Shown: one piece after another, positions 22,923 to 31,682 of the stretch | Layout of the letters: each line of letters begins with the position of its first letter | Numbering within the stretch: the stretch's first letter is position 1 | Origin: DAIODI01 sp046349255 | GTDB taxonomy: Bacteria > Pseudomonadota > Alphaproteobacteria > Rhizobiales > Aestuariivirgaceae | Length of the DNA: 64,000 nt | Reading direction: 5' to 3' | NCBI GenBank assembly: GCA_046349255.1 | Contig: JAXMCR010000004.1 | Span: 248,001-312,000, forward strand | Position numbers and translations under genes: made by a program | Notes under the pieces: generated by a model | Seen by the model: the letters and a program-made list of their open reading frames with translations, nothing else | What the model was told of the DNA's origin: nothing | Databases searched by the model: none

Positions 22923-23846
22923 TTGTCTCCAAAATCCCATACCGGCCAGCTGCATGCCCCGCTCAAGGCGATGGGCCTCGGGGCGCTTGCCTATTCGCTG
23001 TGGCCGCTGCACGACACGGTGATCAAGCTCCTGACGTCGCACTACCCGTTCACGCAGATCCTGTTCTTCGCCCGCCTGCTGTCGGTGCCGGTGGCGCTGT
23101 GGCTGATCGTGAGCCGCCAGGGATTCTCGGGCCTGAAACCCGTGCGGCCGTGGCTGCACGCCGGGCGCGCCGCGTTCTCGCTCGTCGACATGCTGTGCTT
23201 CGTCTCGGCGATCGCGCTCACCTCGCTCGCCAACGCGATCACCATCTCGTTTGCGACCCCGCTCATCATGACCGCGCTCTCGGTGATCTTCCTCGGCGAG
23301 AAGGTGTCCTGGAAGCACTGGCTCGCGGTCGCAGCCGGGTTCCTCGGCGTGGTGATCGTGTTCCAGCCGTCGGCCGCGGGGTTCGGCATCGCGTCGTTCT
23401 ACGCGCTCGGGTCAGCGTGCGCGTATGCCGTATTCCTGATCCTGACGCGCGTGATGACCAAGACCGAGAGCGTCGCCTCGATGATGTTCTGGAACTCCTC
23501 GATCATGATGGTGATCATGGGCGTCGCCATGCTGCCGCACTGGAAGACGCCGGTCGGCCACGACATCTGGCTGTTCCTCTACCTCACGGTGTCCGGCACG
23601 CTCGCGCAGTGGATCACCACGACCGCGTTCCGCTACGGCGAGGCGTCGCTCCTTGCGCCGATGCAGTACACGGCACTGATCTGGGCGGCGATCGCGGGCT
23701 ACCTCGTGTTCGGCGACGTGCCGAGCCCGATGCTGTGGGTCGGCGCCGCCGTGATCATCGGGGCGACGCTCTACATCGTCGAGGGCGAGGCGCGCAGCCG
23801 CCGCCGGCTCAAGGCGGAACAGGCGACCACGCCGCTCGATACGTGA
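22923..23846 (+). CDS. EamA (DMT superfamily) permease
   Basis: A 307-residue inner-membrane protein of two EamA repeats with about ten hydrophobic segments (SLWPLHDTVIKLL, ANAITISFATPLIMTALS, ALIWAAIAGYLVFGDVP). The annotated start is a TTG at 22923; an ATG at 22971 (MGLGALAYSL) is an alternative that loses only polar residues. The C-terminal tail is basic (RSRRRLKAEQ). The substrate is unknown. It is convergent with phaC, with three bases between the stops. Confidence 0.88.
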   Translation: MSPKSHTGQLHAPLKAMGLGALAYSLWPLHDTVIKLLTSHYPFTQILFFARLLSVPVALWLIVSRQGFSGLKPVRPWLHAGRAAFSLVDMLCFVSAIALTSLANAITISFATPLIMTALSVIFLGEKVSWKHWLAVAAGFLGVVIVFQPSAAGFGIASFYALGSACAYAVFLILTRVMTKTESVASMMFWNSSIMMVIMGVAMLPHWKTPVGHDIWLFLYLTVSGTLAQWITTTAFRYGEASLLAPMQYTALIWAAIAGYLVFGDVPSPMLWVGAAVIIGATLYIVEGEARSRRRLKAEQATTPLDT

Positions 23847-23849
23847 ACC

Positions 23850-25583
23850 TCAGGTGAAGACGTAGGTGCCCGGTGCCTCGCCCAGCGCGCCGGAAGCCTC
23901 GCCCAGCGGCGGCGGAGATATCCGGCCCGGGGAGCTGTTGCGGGCGAGCCAGTCGGCCCAGGCCGGCCACCACGAGCCGTCGGTCGCCTGCGCGCGCGTC
24001 AGCCAGGTGTCGGGGTCGACGTACTTGTCGTCGTGCTGGGCCACCCCGACGTGGAAGTGGCGGTTCGCCTTGCCGGGCGGGGAGACGATGCCGGCGTTGT
24101 GGCCGCCCGCCACCAGCACGAAGGTGACTTCCGTATCGGCAAACAGGCGGAACTTGTAGACCGAGCGCCACGGCGCGATGTGGTCCTTCTCGGTGCCGAC
24201 GAGGAACACCGGCGCGTCGATGTCGCGCAGCGCGATCACCCGGCCCTCGACCGCGAAGCGCCCGGCGGTGAGGCGGTTCTCGAGGAACTGCGCCCGCAGG
24301 TACTGCGAGTGCATGAGGTAGGGCATGCGCGTCTGGTCGGCGTTCCACGCCATCAGGTCGGAAATCTGGTCGCGGTCGCCCATCACGTAGTCATGCAGCA
24401 GGCGGGTCCAGACGAGGTCGTTCGCCCGCAGCATCTGGAACGCGCCCGCCATTTGGTGCGTGTCGAGCACGCCCTGGTCCCACATCATGTCCTCGAGGAA
24501 CGCGACCTGACTCTCATCGACGAACAGCATGAGGTCGCCGGCCTCGGAGAAGTCGGTCTGCGCGGCGAGCAGGGTGAGCGACTTCAGCCGCTTGTCGCCG
24601 TCGCGCGCCATGGTCGCGGCCGCGATCGACAGGATGGTGCCGCCGATGCAGTAGCCGCAGGCGTGGATGTCCTTGCCGCCGGTGATCCGCGTGATCGCGT
24701 CGAGCGCCGCCATGACGCCCTTGGAGCGGTAGTCGTCGAACGAGAGGTCGCGGTCTGCGGGCCCCGGGTTGCGCCAGGAGATCATGAACACCGTGTGGCC
24801 CCTGCCCACGAGGAACTTCACGAGCGAGTTCTCGGGCGAGAGGTCGAGGATGTAGTACTTCATGATCCACGCCGGCACGATCAGCACCGGTTCGGCAAAA
24901 ACGTCCGGCGTCGACGGCGCGTACTGGATCAGCTCGATGAGTTCGTTGTGGTAGACGACCTTGCCCGGCGTGACGGCGATCGTCTTGCCCACCACGAACG
25001 CTTCGCCCCCGGCCGGCGGGCGGTGTTCGATGCGGCGCGCAGTGTCCTCGACGAAATTGCCGAGGCCGCGCCAGAGGTTCATCCCGCCTTCCTCGAGCGT
25101 CCGGCGCCAGATGTCCGGGTTGAGGAACGGGTTGTTGTGCGGGGCGACCGCGTCCATCACCTGGCGGGTGAGGAACAGCATGCGCGCCCGGTCGATCGGC
25201 TCGACGCCGCGGGTGTGCCCGACGGCGTACTGGGCGGCGTCCGACACCGCGAGGTGCATCTGGCGGATCTGCGCGAACGGCGGCTGCAGCCAGAGGCCGT
25301 CGCGCTCGTAGGGGTCGCCGTTCTTGGGGAACGGATCGGGCGCTTCCCGGCCCATCGCGTGGAGGGTGGAGGAGAGCGCGATCTGCGCCATCGAGGTGGT
25401 GAAGCGGCGGGCGGTTTCCATCGCGAGGCCCGGCGACCACAGGAAGTGCCAGCCCCAGTCGAGCTGCGCCTGCGCCAGCGCGAACGGCGAAATCCCTTGG
25501 GTGACGCGGGCGGCGGCGGCGTGGATCGCGCGGTCCATCGTGTCGGAGCTGTCGCTCCCCGGCTTCCTGTCGAGTTCGCTCAT
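23850..25583 (-). CDS. phaC: Poly(3-hydroxyalkanoate) synthase PhaC
   Basis: Polymerises 3-hydroxyacyl-CoA into PHA on the granule surface. The 577-residue size fits class I enzymes. The N-terminal PhaC domain includes NPFLNPDIWRRTLEEGG, and the alpha/beta hydrolase core has the lipase-like box GYCIGG with C312 as nucleophile. The catalytic Asp (VGTEKDHIAPW) and His (GGHNAGIVSPPG) are also present. I chose the ATG at 25583; the frame continues 21 codons to an ATG at 25646, which could also serve. No phaA, phaB or phasin gene is adjacent. Confidence 0.93.
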   Translation of the reverse strand: MSELDRKPGSDSSDTMDRAIHAAAARVTQGISPFALAQAQLDWGWHFLWSPGLAMETARRFTTSMAQIALSSTLHAMGREAPDPFPKNGDPYERDGLWLQPPFAQIRQMHLAVSDAAQYAVGHTRGVEPIDRARMLFLTRQVMDAVAPHNNPFLNPDIWRRTLEEGGMNLWRGLGNFVEDTARRIEHRPPAGGEAFVVGKTIAVTPGKVVYHNELIELIQYAPSTPDVFAEPVLIVPAWIMKYYILDLSPENSLVKFLVGRGHTVFMISWRNPGPADRDLSFDDYRSKGVMAALDAITRITGGKDIHACGYCIGGTILSIAAATMARDGDKRLKSLTLLAAQTDFSEAGDLMLFVDESQVAFLEDMMWDQGVLDTHQMAGAFQMLRANDLVWTRLLHDYVMGDRDQISDLMAWNADQTRMPYLMHSQYLRAQFLENRLTAGRFAVEGRVIALRDIDAPVFLVGTEKDHIAPWRSVYKFRLFADTEVTFVLVAGGHNAGIVSPPGKANRHFHVGVAQHDDKYVDPDTWLTRAQATDGSWWPAWADWLARNSSPGRISPPPLGEASGALGEAPGTYVFT

Positions 25584-25746
25584 GCGGCCGTTGTCCCAAA
25601 GGCCGGCGTGCTGAACCAGGGGGTGAGCCAGAACGCCTTCGAACATCGGTGCACCATCGACGGGGAGTGTCGCTCCCCATCAAGGCACCGTGGCCGTGCC
25701 GTGCAACAGCAATGTGTCGGAACGGCGACCCTTTCGCTCGGCACGC

Positions 25747-26379
25747 TTACCAGCGCAAGAAGCGGTTCCCTAGAATTGAACCGATGAGGGTCACGAAGCC
25801 GATGGCGATCGTGTACCAGACGACCACGAAGAACGGGGAATCGTCGAAGCAGTGGAGCCCGTAGAACGTGGCGCCGATGCCGCCGGCGAGAAGCCCGGCA
25901 AGCGCGCCGGCGAGACGCGGGTTGGCCGGCGCAGCCGAACGCAGCGCCAGCAGGGCCGCCGCCAGCGGGGCGAGCGAGAACAACGGGATCGAGGCAAGGC
26001 AGGCCAGCGCATTGTGCCCCAGCGTGATGCGCGCCCAGTCGGCCGGCGGCACGAGCAGCGTTTCCGCCGCGAGGCCGCCGACGATCAGCACGGCCGGGAC
26101 GAGGAGCGCCGAAAGCGAGGTGCGCGCGGTCGGATAGGCCGCCCGCCATGCGAGCCAGCCTGCGGTCGCCGCCAGCACCGTCATCGTCGCGATCTTGAGG
26201 GGGAAGCGCCAGCCGCCCATCGCCTCGCCGATGTCGGGGCGCACGCCGAGGATCGCCAGCATGAGGAGCAGCGCCACGGGCACGCCGACCGCGAGCGAGC
26301 GCGCGAGCGCCCGGCCCGGCGGCGGTTCCTGTGCGGGCCGGTCCGCGACGAGGGCGTCGATGAGGTCGTCGGTCTTCAT
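25747..26379 (-). CDS. nrsF: NrsF-type anti-sigma factor (DUF1109)
   Basis: A 210-residue inner-membrane protein: a short cytoplasmic head of about 28 residues, then about six membrane segments. Cysteines C127 (NALACLAS) and C177 (GLHCFDD) sit at the places of the conserved pair that, in Caulobacter NrsF, is needed to respond to dichromate and cadmium stress. It holds its ECF sigma factor at the membrane until the signal arrives. The ATG overlaps the sigF stop (ATGA), so the two are translationally coupled. Confidence 0.9.
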   Translation of the reverse strand: MKTDDLIDALVADRPAQEPPPGRALARSLAVGVPVALLLMLAILGVRPDIGEAMGGWRFPLKIATMTVLAATAGWLAWRAAYPTARTSLSALLVPAVLIVGGLAAETLLVPPADWARITLGHNALACLASIPLFSLAPLAAALLALRSAAPANPRLAGALAGLLAGGIGATFYGLHCFDDSPFFVVVWYTIAIGFVTLIGSILGNRFLRW

Positions 26380-26927
26380 TTCTCGTCCGATCTGCACTTC
26401 GCCGCGAGCGTCTTCAAGCCCCGGTGCAGCGCCACGCGCAAGGCGCCCTCCTTGATCCTCAGCTTCGCCGCTGCCTCCTTGAGACTCAACTGCTCGACGG
26501 AGACGGCCTTCACAGCCTTGCGCTGGCCGTCGGGGAGGCCCGCCAGATGGCGCTCGATCTCGCGGGCCGAGGCCTGCGGCTCGGGCTCCGGCGCGGGCAG
26601 GATCTCGGCGAACTCCTCCACCGGCACGCTCACATGGCGGCCGCGGCGGCGCAGGGCGTCGATGGTCTTGTTGCGGGCGATGGCGCGCACCCAGGCGCCG
26701 ACGGGCTCGCCGTCGCGCCAGGTCGCACGCTTCAGATGGATCGCCAGCAGCGTCTCCTGCACCACATCCTCCGCATCGCCCGCGGCGAGGCCGTACCGCG
26801 CGGCAAGCGACTTCACGATCGGACGCAGGAACGCGGCGAGCGACTGGAGCAAGCGACGGTACGCGCCGTCGTCGCCCGAAAGCGCGGCGCGCATCCACCC
26901 CATCCATTCGCGCTCGCGATCCTGCAC
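26376..26927 (-). CDS. sigF: ECF RNA polymerase sigma factor, SigF type
   Basis: A 183-residue sigma factor with region 2 (DAEDVVQETLLAIHLKRATW, residues about 51-70, and WVRAIARNKTIDALRRRGR) and region 4 (LSLKEAAAKLRIKEGALRVAL, about 146-166). The start is a GTG at 26927 preceded by GGGGGAGG. It is paired with the overlapping NrsF gene, an arrangement known from Caulobacter and rhizobia for heavy-metal or oxidative stress. The divergent SIMPL gene across 194 bases is a possible target. Confidence 0.92.
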   Translation of the reverse strand: MQDREREWMGWMRAALSGDDGAYRRLLQSLAAFLRPIVKSLAARYGLAAGDAEDVVQETLLAIHLKRATWRDGEPVGAWVRAIARNKTIDALRRRGRHVSVPVEEFAEILPAPEPEPQASAREIERHLAGLPDGQRKAVKAVSVEQLSLKEAAAKLRIKEGALRVALHRGLKTLAAKCRSDEK

Positions 26928-26939
26928 GGCCTCCCCCTG

Positions 26940-26967
26940 AATACGCGCCGGGCGGCCTCGTTGTTAC
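26940..26967 (-). promoter_or_regulatory. Possible ECF-type promoter for sigF
   Basis: On the minus strand GTAACA (26967-26962) is followed after 16 bases by CGTATT (26945-26940). An AAC-containing -35 and CGT-containing -10 at this spacing are the usual ECF sigma pattern and would allow self-activation. Against it, the -10 lies only 13 bases before the GTG, so the leader would be very short and would cut into the ribosome binding site. Confidence 0.3.
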
Positions 26968-26977
26968 ACGGGGAACC

Positions 26978-26991
26978 CCTGCCTCGGCAGG
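26978..26991. promoter_or_regulatory. Perfect palindrome between sigF and the SIMPL gene
   Basis: CCTGCC-TC-GGCAGG is a perfect 6-2-6 inverted repeat, and the palindrome GGGGAACCCC directly precedes and overlaps it (26970-26979). It lies in the divergent intergenic region and could be an operator. No binding protein is suggested by the sequence. Confidence 0.3.
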
Positions 26992-27121
26992 CGTAGCACC
27001 GCGCGACCGGCCGCAGAAGGGCGCCCTGCTCGGCGAGTGCCGCATTCCGGTCGCGAAAATGTCGCGTGTCTCCGCAACGGTTGAGCGCTAGTTTAGCGTG
27101 CAACGCCTTCCTGGAGAGACC

Positions 27122-27847
27122 ATGTCCCGATTGCGCCGGGCGGCCCTGCCGCTCCTGTTCGCCACCCTTCTCGTCCCCTCCGTTCTTCCCCCGATCGCCA
27201 TGGCAGAGACCCAGCAGCAGACGCCGCGCACCATCGCCATCTCCGGTTCGGGCGAGGTCACCGCGGCGCCCGACATGGCCTCCGTCACGGTCGGCGTCGT
27301 CGAGCAGGCCGACACCGCGGGGGCGGCGCTCGCCGCCAACAACACGAAGATGGGCGCGCTGCTCACGGCGCTGAAGGATGCGGGCGTCGCCGACAAGGAC
27401 ATCCAGACGTCGAACTTCTCGGTCAACCCCCGCTACGAGTTCGACCAGCAGAAGCAGACGCAGAAGATGATCGGCTACGAGGTCTCGAACCAGGTGACGG
27501 TGCGGGTGCGCAAGCTCGACCAGCTCGGCGCGCTGCTCGACACGCTGGTGAAGGCCGGCTCGAACCAGATGTACGGCATCAGCTTCTCGATTGCCGACAC
27601 CGCGAAGCTCGAGGACGAGGCGCGCAAGCGCGCCTACGCCGACGCCAAGCACAAGGCGGATGTCTACGCCGCGGCCGCGGGCGTGAAGGTGGGCAAGGTG
27701 CTCTCCCTGTCGGAGTCCTCCGGCTACCGCCCGCCGATGCCGGTGTTCGCCCGCAAGATGGCGGCGGACGCCGCGCCGGCAGTGCCGGTGGCGGCGGGGG
27801 AGGCGTCCGTCTCGGCCTCCGTCGACGTCGTGTGGGAACTGCAGTGA
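27122..27847 (+). CDS. SIMPL-domain (DUF541) periplasmic protein
   Basis: A 241-residue exported protein with a signal peptide (RRAALPLLFATLLVPSVLPPIAMA). The SIMPL domain runs from TIAISGSGEVTAAPDMASVTVGVV to the C terminus, with the usual DKDIQTSNFSVNPRYEF and GYEVSNQVTVRVRKLDQLG blocks. Bacterial members such as YggE lower oxidative damage, and BP26 of Brucella forms channel-like oligomers; the biochemical role is unsettled. The start at 27122 has a GGAGAGACC ribosome binding site. It is divergent from the sigF-nrsF stress operon, which may control it. Confidence 0.9.
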   Translation: MSRLRRAALPLLFATLLVPSVLPPIAMAETQQQTPRTIAISGSGEVTAAPDMASVTVGVVEQADTAGAALAANNTKMGALLTALKDAGVADKDIQTSNFSVNPRYEFDQQKQTQKMIGYEVSNQVTVRVRKLDQLGALLDTLVKAGSNQMYGISFSIADTAKLEDEARKRAYADAKHKADVYAAAAGVKVGKVLSLSESSGYRPPMPVFARKMAADAAPAVPVAAGEASVSASVDVVWELQ

Positions 27848-27976
27848 CGGCGTGAATCCGGCGTCACGCGATCGCCGATTTTCCGAGCATTTCGGCCGGA
27901 TCCCGGCGGGGCTTGGGTATTCGAGTCCGAACGGTTCAGGACGATCCGAGTCCGCCCGTTCCAGCTTGAACTGAGC

Positions 27977-28933
27977 TCAGTCCTCGTCCTCGGCGGCGGC
28001 TTCCGCGGCGGCCTGCGCCTGCGCGAGCGCTTCGGAGAGATCGTAGACCGACGCCGGCGGCAGCGGCCGGTGCCCGGGTTGCTCGACCCAATGCGCGAAG
28101 GTGTGGACGCCGCCCTGCGCGCGCATCGCCGGGAGGATGTCGAGGTCGACCTCGGCAAAGACCCACTGCGGCTGGTCCATGTCGCCGGAGGCGAGAACGC
28201 CGCCGGGCGGGAAGGGGAGGTCCGAGGGCGCGAAGACGCCGGCCGACCCGACGTTGTTCTCGACCGCGGCGCACCAGGCGGCGGGGCCGACCGTCGGCGC
28301 CTGCACGGTGTAGACCTGGTTCTCGAGCGCCCGCGCCATGGCGCCCGTGCGCACCCGCCAGAAGCCATGCTCGGTCTCGGTGTTCGAAGGTGCGAGGATC
28401 ACCTCCGCACCCGCTTCCGCCATCGCGCGCGACAGCAGGGGGAACTCGATGTCGTAGCAGATGAGAAGGCCGACCCGCGTCACGCCGATGTCGAACACGC
28501 AGAGTTCGCGACCGGCCGCGAGGCCCCACGGCTCGCGTTCCCAGGGCGTGAGCATCAGCTTCTCGTAGCGGCCCATGAGCCCGGTCGGGCCGAAGATGCG
28601 GGCGGTGTTGGTGACGCGCCCGTCGCCGTGCCGCTCCGGGCCGCTCGCCGCGAGGATCGTCAGCTTGTGGCGGATCGCGAGCTCCGCGTGGATCGCATCG
28701 GCATCGGGCAGGCGCTTCGAGACCGCGTCGATCGACTTCTGGAGGTCGCCGGACACCTCCGGCCCGTCGATCGCTGCAAGCTCCATCGCGCCGTACTCGG
28801 GGAACACCAGGAGTTCGGCCCCCTGCTGGGCGGCGAATTCCACCCAGTCCGCCACCTTGCGGGCGTACGCGCCCATCGCGGGCAGCGGATCGAGCGGGTA
28901 TTGGGCGGCGGCAATGCGAAGCAGACGGGTCAT
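27977..28933 (-). CDS. Carbon-nitrogen hydrolase (nitrilase superfamily)
   Basis: A 318-residue amidase-like enzyme with the complete catalytic triad E46 (VFPEYGAM), K125 (RYEKLMLTPWE) and C159 (LLICYDIEFP). The WERE segment after the lysine and the ILAPSNTETEHGFWRVR block fit the amidohydrolase branches rather than true nitrilases. The C-terminal 20 residues are an Ala/Glu-rich tail. It is the last gene of a minus-strand set: NTF2-like, GNAT, hydrolase, joined by 4-base overlaps (GTGA, ATGA). The co-translated GNAT suggests action on an acylated or amide substrate; this is inference. Confidence 0.92.
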   Translation of the reverse strand: MTRLLRIAAAQYPLDPLPAMGAYARKVADWVEFAAQQGAELLVFPEYGAMELAAIDGPEVSGDLQKSIDAVSKRLPDADAIHAELAIRHKLTILAASGPERHGDGRVTNTARIFGPTGLMGRYEKLMLTPWEREPWGLAAGRELCVFDIGVTRVGLLICYDIEFPLLSRAMAEAGAEVILAPSNTETEHGFWRVRTGAMARALENQVYTVQAPTVGPAAWCAAVENNVGSAGVFAPSDLPFPPGGVLASGDMDQPQWVFAEVDLDILPAMRAQGGVHTFAHWVEQPGHRPLPPASVYDLSEALAQAQAAAEAAAEDED

Positions 28934-29541
28934 AGCGACGTCATCCAGAACTGGAGAGGCTTCTCCGTGTCACGATCCTCGCCCTTGTCGCGCCAGGTGT
29001 AACGGGCCTCGAGACCGGGGACCGGCCGATACCCCCGATTCTCCCAGAACGGATTTAAGGTTCGGTAACCATGAGGCTTCAGGGGGTGGTCGTCCGGGCG
29101 GACCACCGCGCAGAAGCAGGCGATGTCGTAGGCGCCGAACGAGCGGGCGTGCGCCTCGCGCTCGTCGAAGAAGGCGTGCCCCAGCCCCAACCCCCGGTAG
29201 GCGGGCTCGAGCACCGACTCGGCGAAGTAGAAGATTCGTGCCGGATCGTACCCGTGCGCCCGCCACGGCGCCTGGAACTCTTCATGCTCGGCGGCCATCG
29301 GCAGCCCGGTCGAGGCGCCGACGATGCGGTCACCGTCCCGGGCGACCACCAGCACGGCGCGATCCGCCCTGGCCAGCGCCTCGAGGTAGGTCCGCTCGTA
29401 CGCGAGCGTTCCGTCGTAGAGGTAGGGATAGTCGGCGAACACCTTGATGCGCAGCCGCGCGACGTCGTCGAGTGCGGGCGCGATCGCGGGTCCGGTCAGC
29501 CGTTCGACAGCGATGGCCGGGGCTTCCCGCGCGCCGGTCAC
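28930..29541 (-). CDS. GNAT-family N-acetyltransferase
   Basis: A 203-residue acetyltransferase-like protein. The start is the GTG at 29541, overlapping the stop of the NTF2-like gene as GTGA. The acetyl-CoA-binding region is ESVLEPAYRGLGLGHAFFDEREAHAR (Q/RxxGxG/A variant), preceded by a beta strand with VLVVARDGDRIVGASTG. The C-terminal HGYRTLNPFWENRGYRPV segment recurs in relatives of this family next to nitrilase-type genes. Its stop overlaps the hydrolase start (ATGA). The acceptor substrate is unknown. Confidence 0.88.
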   Translation of the reverse strand: MTGAREAPAIAVERLTGPAIAPALDDVARLRIKVFADYPYLYDGTLAYERTYLEALARADRAVLVVARDGDRIVGASTGLPMAAEHEEFQAPWRAHGYDPARIFYFAESVLEPAYRGLGLGHAFFDEREAHARSFGAYDIACFCAVVRPDDHPLKPHGYRTLNPFWENRGYRPVPGLEARYTWRDKGEDRDTEKPLQFWMTSL

Positions 29542-29951
29542 GCGCCGGCCACCTGCCGCATCCAGTCCTTGAGATTGTAATGGGTCGAGACGCGGGCGAT
29601 CCTGCCGTCGGCGATCTCGAAGAACGTGCCGCCGGACAGCCGGTAGGTCTGGCCCGCCGCCTCCGGCAGCCCTTCGTCGGACTGGAGGTACTTGCCCTTG
29701 AGCTTGAACTCCGCGGCCGCGCGCGAGCCGTCGGCGTTCGTCATGATGACGATGTCGGACAACTGCTCGCGGTAGCACCGGTTCATGTGCGCCAGGAACT
29801 CGGCGAACTTCTTCTTGCCCTTGCGCCGCTCGCCCTGGCTCACGTCGTGCACGAACGAGGGCGAGAGGCAGTCGAGCATGCCGTCGACGTCCTGCGCGTT
29901 AAAGGCGTCGTAGTAGCGCTGGACCAGCTTGCGCGTGGCGGCCGCCGTCAT
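29538..29951 (-). CDS. NTF2-like / SnoaL-type protein
   Basis: A 137-residue protein with the cone-shaped NTF2-like fold signature: an N-terminal helix pair with RYYDAFNAQDVDGMLDCL, central strands (EFKLKGKYLQ), and a C-terminal GGTFFEIADGRIARVSTHYN strand pair typical of ketosteroid isomerase and SnoaL families. It probably binds or isomerises a small molecule. It is first of three overlapping genes with the GNAT and carbon-nitrogen hydrolase. Confidence 0.88.
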   Translation of the reverse strand: MTAAATRKLVQRYYDAFNAQDVDGMLDCLSPSFVHDVSQGERRKGKKKFAEFLAHMNRCYREQLSDIVIMTNADGSRAAAEFKLKGKYLQSDEGLPEAAGQTYRLSGGTFFEIADGRIARVSTHYNLKDWMRQVAGA

Positions 29952-29979
29952 GCCGTCGTCTCCTGCCGATCGAGGCGGA

Positions 29980-30360
29980 TTACTGGGCGGCCTTGCGGAC
30001 GCGGGCGCTCGTCTCGTTGATGATCGCGTCGTATTGCTTCATCTGCGCCTTGTCGAGCACGCCCATCATTTCCTTGCGCTCGGCGCGCTGCACCGCCTGC
30101 AGCTCGTTGCCCGCCTTCTGCAGCAGGTTGAACTGCGGCGTGCCGTTCGGGTCGATGCCGTACTTCTGCATCACCGCGAGCATGTTCGTCTTGCTCTTGG
30201 TGGTGATCGCCAGCACCTGCTGCTTCTGCGCGGCCGTGAGCGAGGTCAGGCGGTTCGCGACGTTGGCGTCGTAGATCGAGGCCGCGTGAGCCGGCGCGAT
30301 GGCCGCAAGCGCCAGCGCCGTCGAGAGCAGGGCGGTCCGAAGGAAGTCACGTCGAATCAT
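29980..30360 (-). CDS. Hypothetical exported helical protein
   Basis: A 126-residue protein with a Tat-like leader (MIRRDFLRTALLSTALALAAIAPAHA). The mature part is predicted almost wholly helical, with LTAAQKQQV and a Gln/Lys-rich second half (KAGNELQAVQRAERKEMMGVLDKAQMKQYD). The LTxxQ-like piece recalls Spy/CpxP periplasmic chaperones, but the match is too short to name it. It lies 28 bases upstream of the NTF2-like gene on the same strand. Confidence 0.72.
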   Translation of the reverse strand: MIRRDFLRTALLSTALALAAIAPAHAASIYDANVANRLTSLTAAQKQQVLAITTKSKTNMLAVMQKYGIDPNGTPQFNLLQKAGNELQAVQRAERKEMMGVLDKAQMKQYDAIINETSARVRKAAQ

Positions 30361-30523
30361 CGGGTCCTCGTGTCGCGGAATAGAAGGGGAAGTTGGGTGT
30401 CGCCTCACAACCGCCTAGCATATCGTTCGTGCATGTCCAACACTCCTCACGGAATCGACAACAGCCATCTCGTGTGGCAAGCCGATTGGATCAAAAAACA
30501 ACGGATTTTGACCAGGAGGCATC

Positions 30524-31033
30524 ATGACCGGCATTCCCGTGTACGACCTGACCATCCCCGTGCTGACGCGCCAGCTCAACAACCTGTCGGGCATCCTGCG
30601 CAAGGCGGAAGACTGGTCCGGGGCGCGCAAGATCGCACCCGAGGTGCTGCTCGGCTACCGGCTCGCGCCCGACATGTTCCCGCTGGTGCGCCAGGTGCAG
30701 CTCACGACCGATTTCGCCAAGGGCGCGGCCTCGCGCCTCGCGGGCCGCGAGGTGCCGCGCTACGAGGACGTCGAGACGAGCTTTGCTGACCTGCAGGCCC
30801 GCATCGCCAAAACGCGCGATCATCTTGCATCGTTTGCAGAAGGGGATTTCGCCGGCGCGGCGGAGCGAAAGGTCGAGCTCAAGATCGGCGGCGAGACGGT
30901 TGCTTTCGACGGCAAGACGTACCTTCTCAACTTCGTCTATCCGAACTTCTACTTCCACTACGCCACCGCCTACGACATCCTGCGCCACGTCGGGCTCGAC
31001 ATCGGCAAGCGCGACTTCGTGGGCCAGCGCTGA
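30524..31033 (+). CDS. DUF1993 family protein
   Basis: A 169-residue cytoplasmic helical protein. The VYDLTIPVLTRQLNNLSGILRKAEDW start, LAPDMFPLVRQVQLTTDFAK block and C-terminal NFYFHYATAYDILRHVGLDIGKRDF are characteristic of DUF1993, related to DinB-like four-helix bundles. The function is unknown. It is followed one base later by a 2OG-oxygenase-like gene, so the two form an operon. An AGGAGG ribosome binding site precedes the ATG. Confidence 0.9.
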   Translation: MTGIPVYDLTIPVLTRQLNNLSGILRKAEDWSGARKIAPEVLLGYRLAPDMFPLVRQVQLTTDFAKGAASRLAGREVPRYEDVETSFADLQARIAKTRDHLASFAEGDFAGAAERKVELKIGGETVAFDGKTYLLNFVYPNFYFHYATAYDILRHVGLDIGKRDFVGQR

Positions 31034-31034
31034 T

Positions 31035-31682
31035 ATGGCGCTGCGCCGCCTGTTCGTCACCGAAGTCTACGAGGCCGCGATCGGACCGCGGCGGCTCGCC
31101 GACGACGTGGCGAACACGGCGCTGTCGATGGCCGCCGACGATCGCGCCGGCATCCGCTGGTGCCTCGACAACGGCTATCCGGGCTACACCTCCTACGCCT
31201 CGCTGAACGATCTGCCATGGCGGTTCGACTGCTTTGCAAAGCTCGTGAAGCTGCTCGACCGGCAGGTCATGGCGTTCGCGAAGGCGATCGAGCTCGACCT
31301 CGGCGGTCGCGCGCTCGTGCTCGATTCGCTCTGGGTGAACGTGCTGCCGCCAGGCGGGGTCCACACCTCGCACATTCATCCGCATTCGGTTGTTTCAGGC
31401 ACGTACTACGCGCGCGTGCCGGACGGGGCGAGCGCGCTGAAGTTCGAGGATCCGCGCCTCGGTTTCATGATGGCGGCCCCGCCGCGCAAGTCGAAAGCGC
31501 AGACGGATCGGGCATCGTTCGTGTACTTCCAGCCTTCGGAAGGCAGCGTTCTGCTGTGGGAGAGCTGGCTGCGCCACGAGGTGCCGGTGAACGAGGCGGA
31601 CGACGAGCGCATCAGCGCGAGCTTCAACTACCGCTGGGCGGAGGCGCCGGCGGCGAAGGGACGGAAGACGCCTAGAGCTTGA
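31035..31682 (+). CDS. TIGR02466-type putative 2OG-Fe(II) oxygenase
   Basis: A 215-residue protein of the family annotated as 2-oxoglutarate/Fe(II) dioxygenases with an LFxT start (RRLFVTEVYEA). The HTSHIHPHSVVSGTYYA segment supplies likely iron ligands, and ESWLRHEVPVN supplies the distal histidine. YFQPSEGSVLLWES lies between. Members hydroxylate unknown substrates, sometimes in Tpr-protein contexts. It starts one base after DUF1993, and its 3' end overlaps the convergent cyclase gene by 11 bases. Confidence 0.85.
   Translation: MALRRLFVTEVYEAAIGPRRLADDVANTALSMAADDRAGIRWCLDNGYPGYTSYASLNDLPWRFDCFAKLVKLLDRQVMAFAKAIELDLGGRALVLDSLWVNVLPPGGVHTSHIHPHSVVSGTYYARVPDGASALKFEDPRLGFMMAAPPRKSKAQTDRASFVYFQPSEGSVLLWESWLRHEVPVNEADDERISASFNYRWAEAPAAKGRKTPRA

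Noticed and set aside
25662..25678. GGGGAG/CTCCCC hairpin upstream of phaC as a terminator
   Set aside because: It has only six pairs, no T-run on either strand, and lies in the phaC leader.
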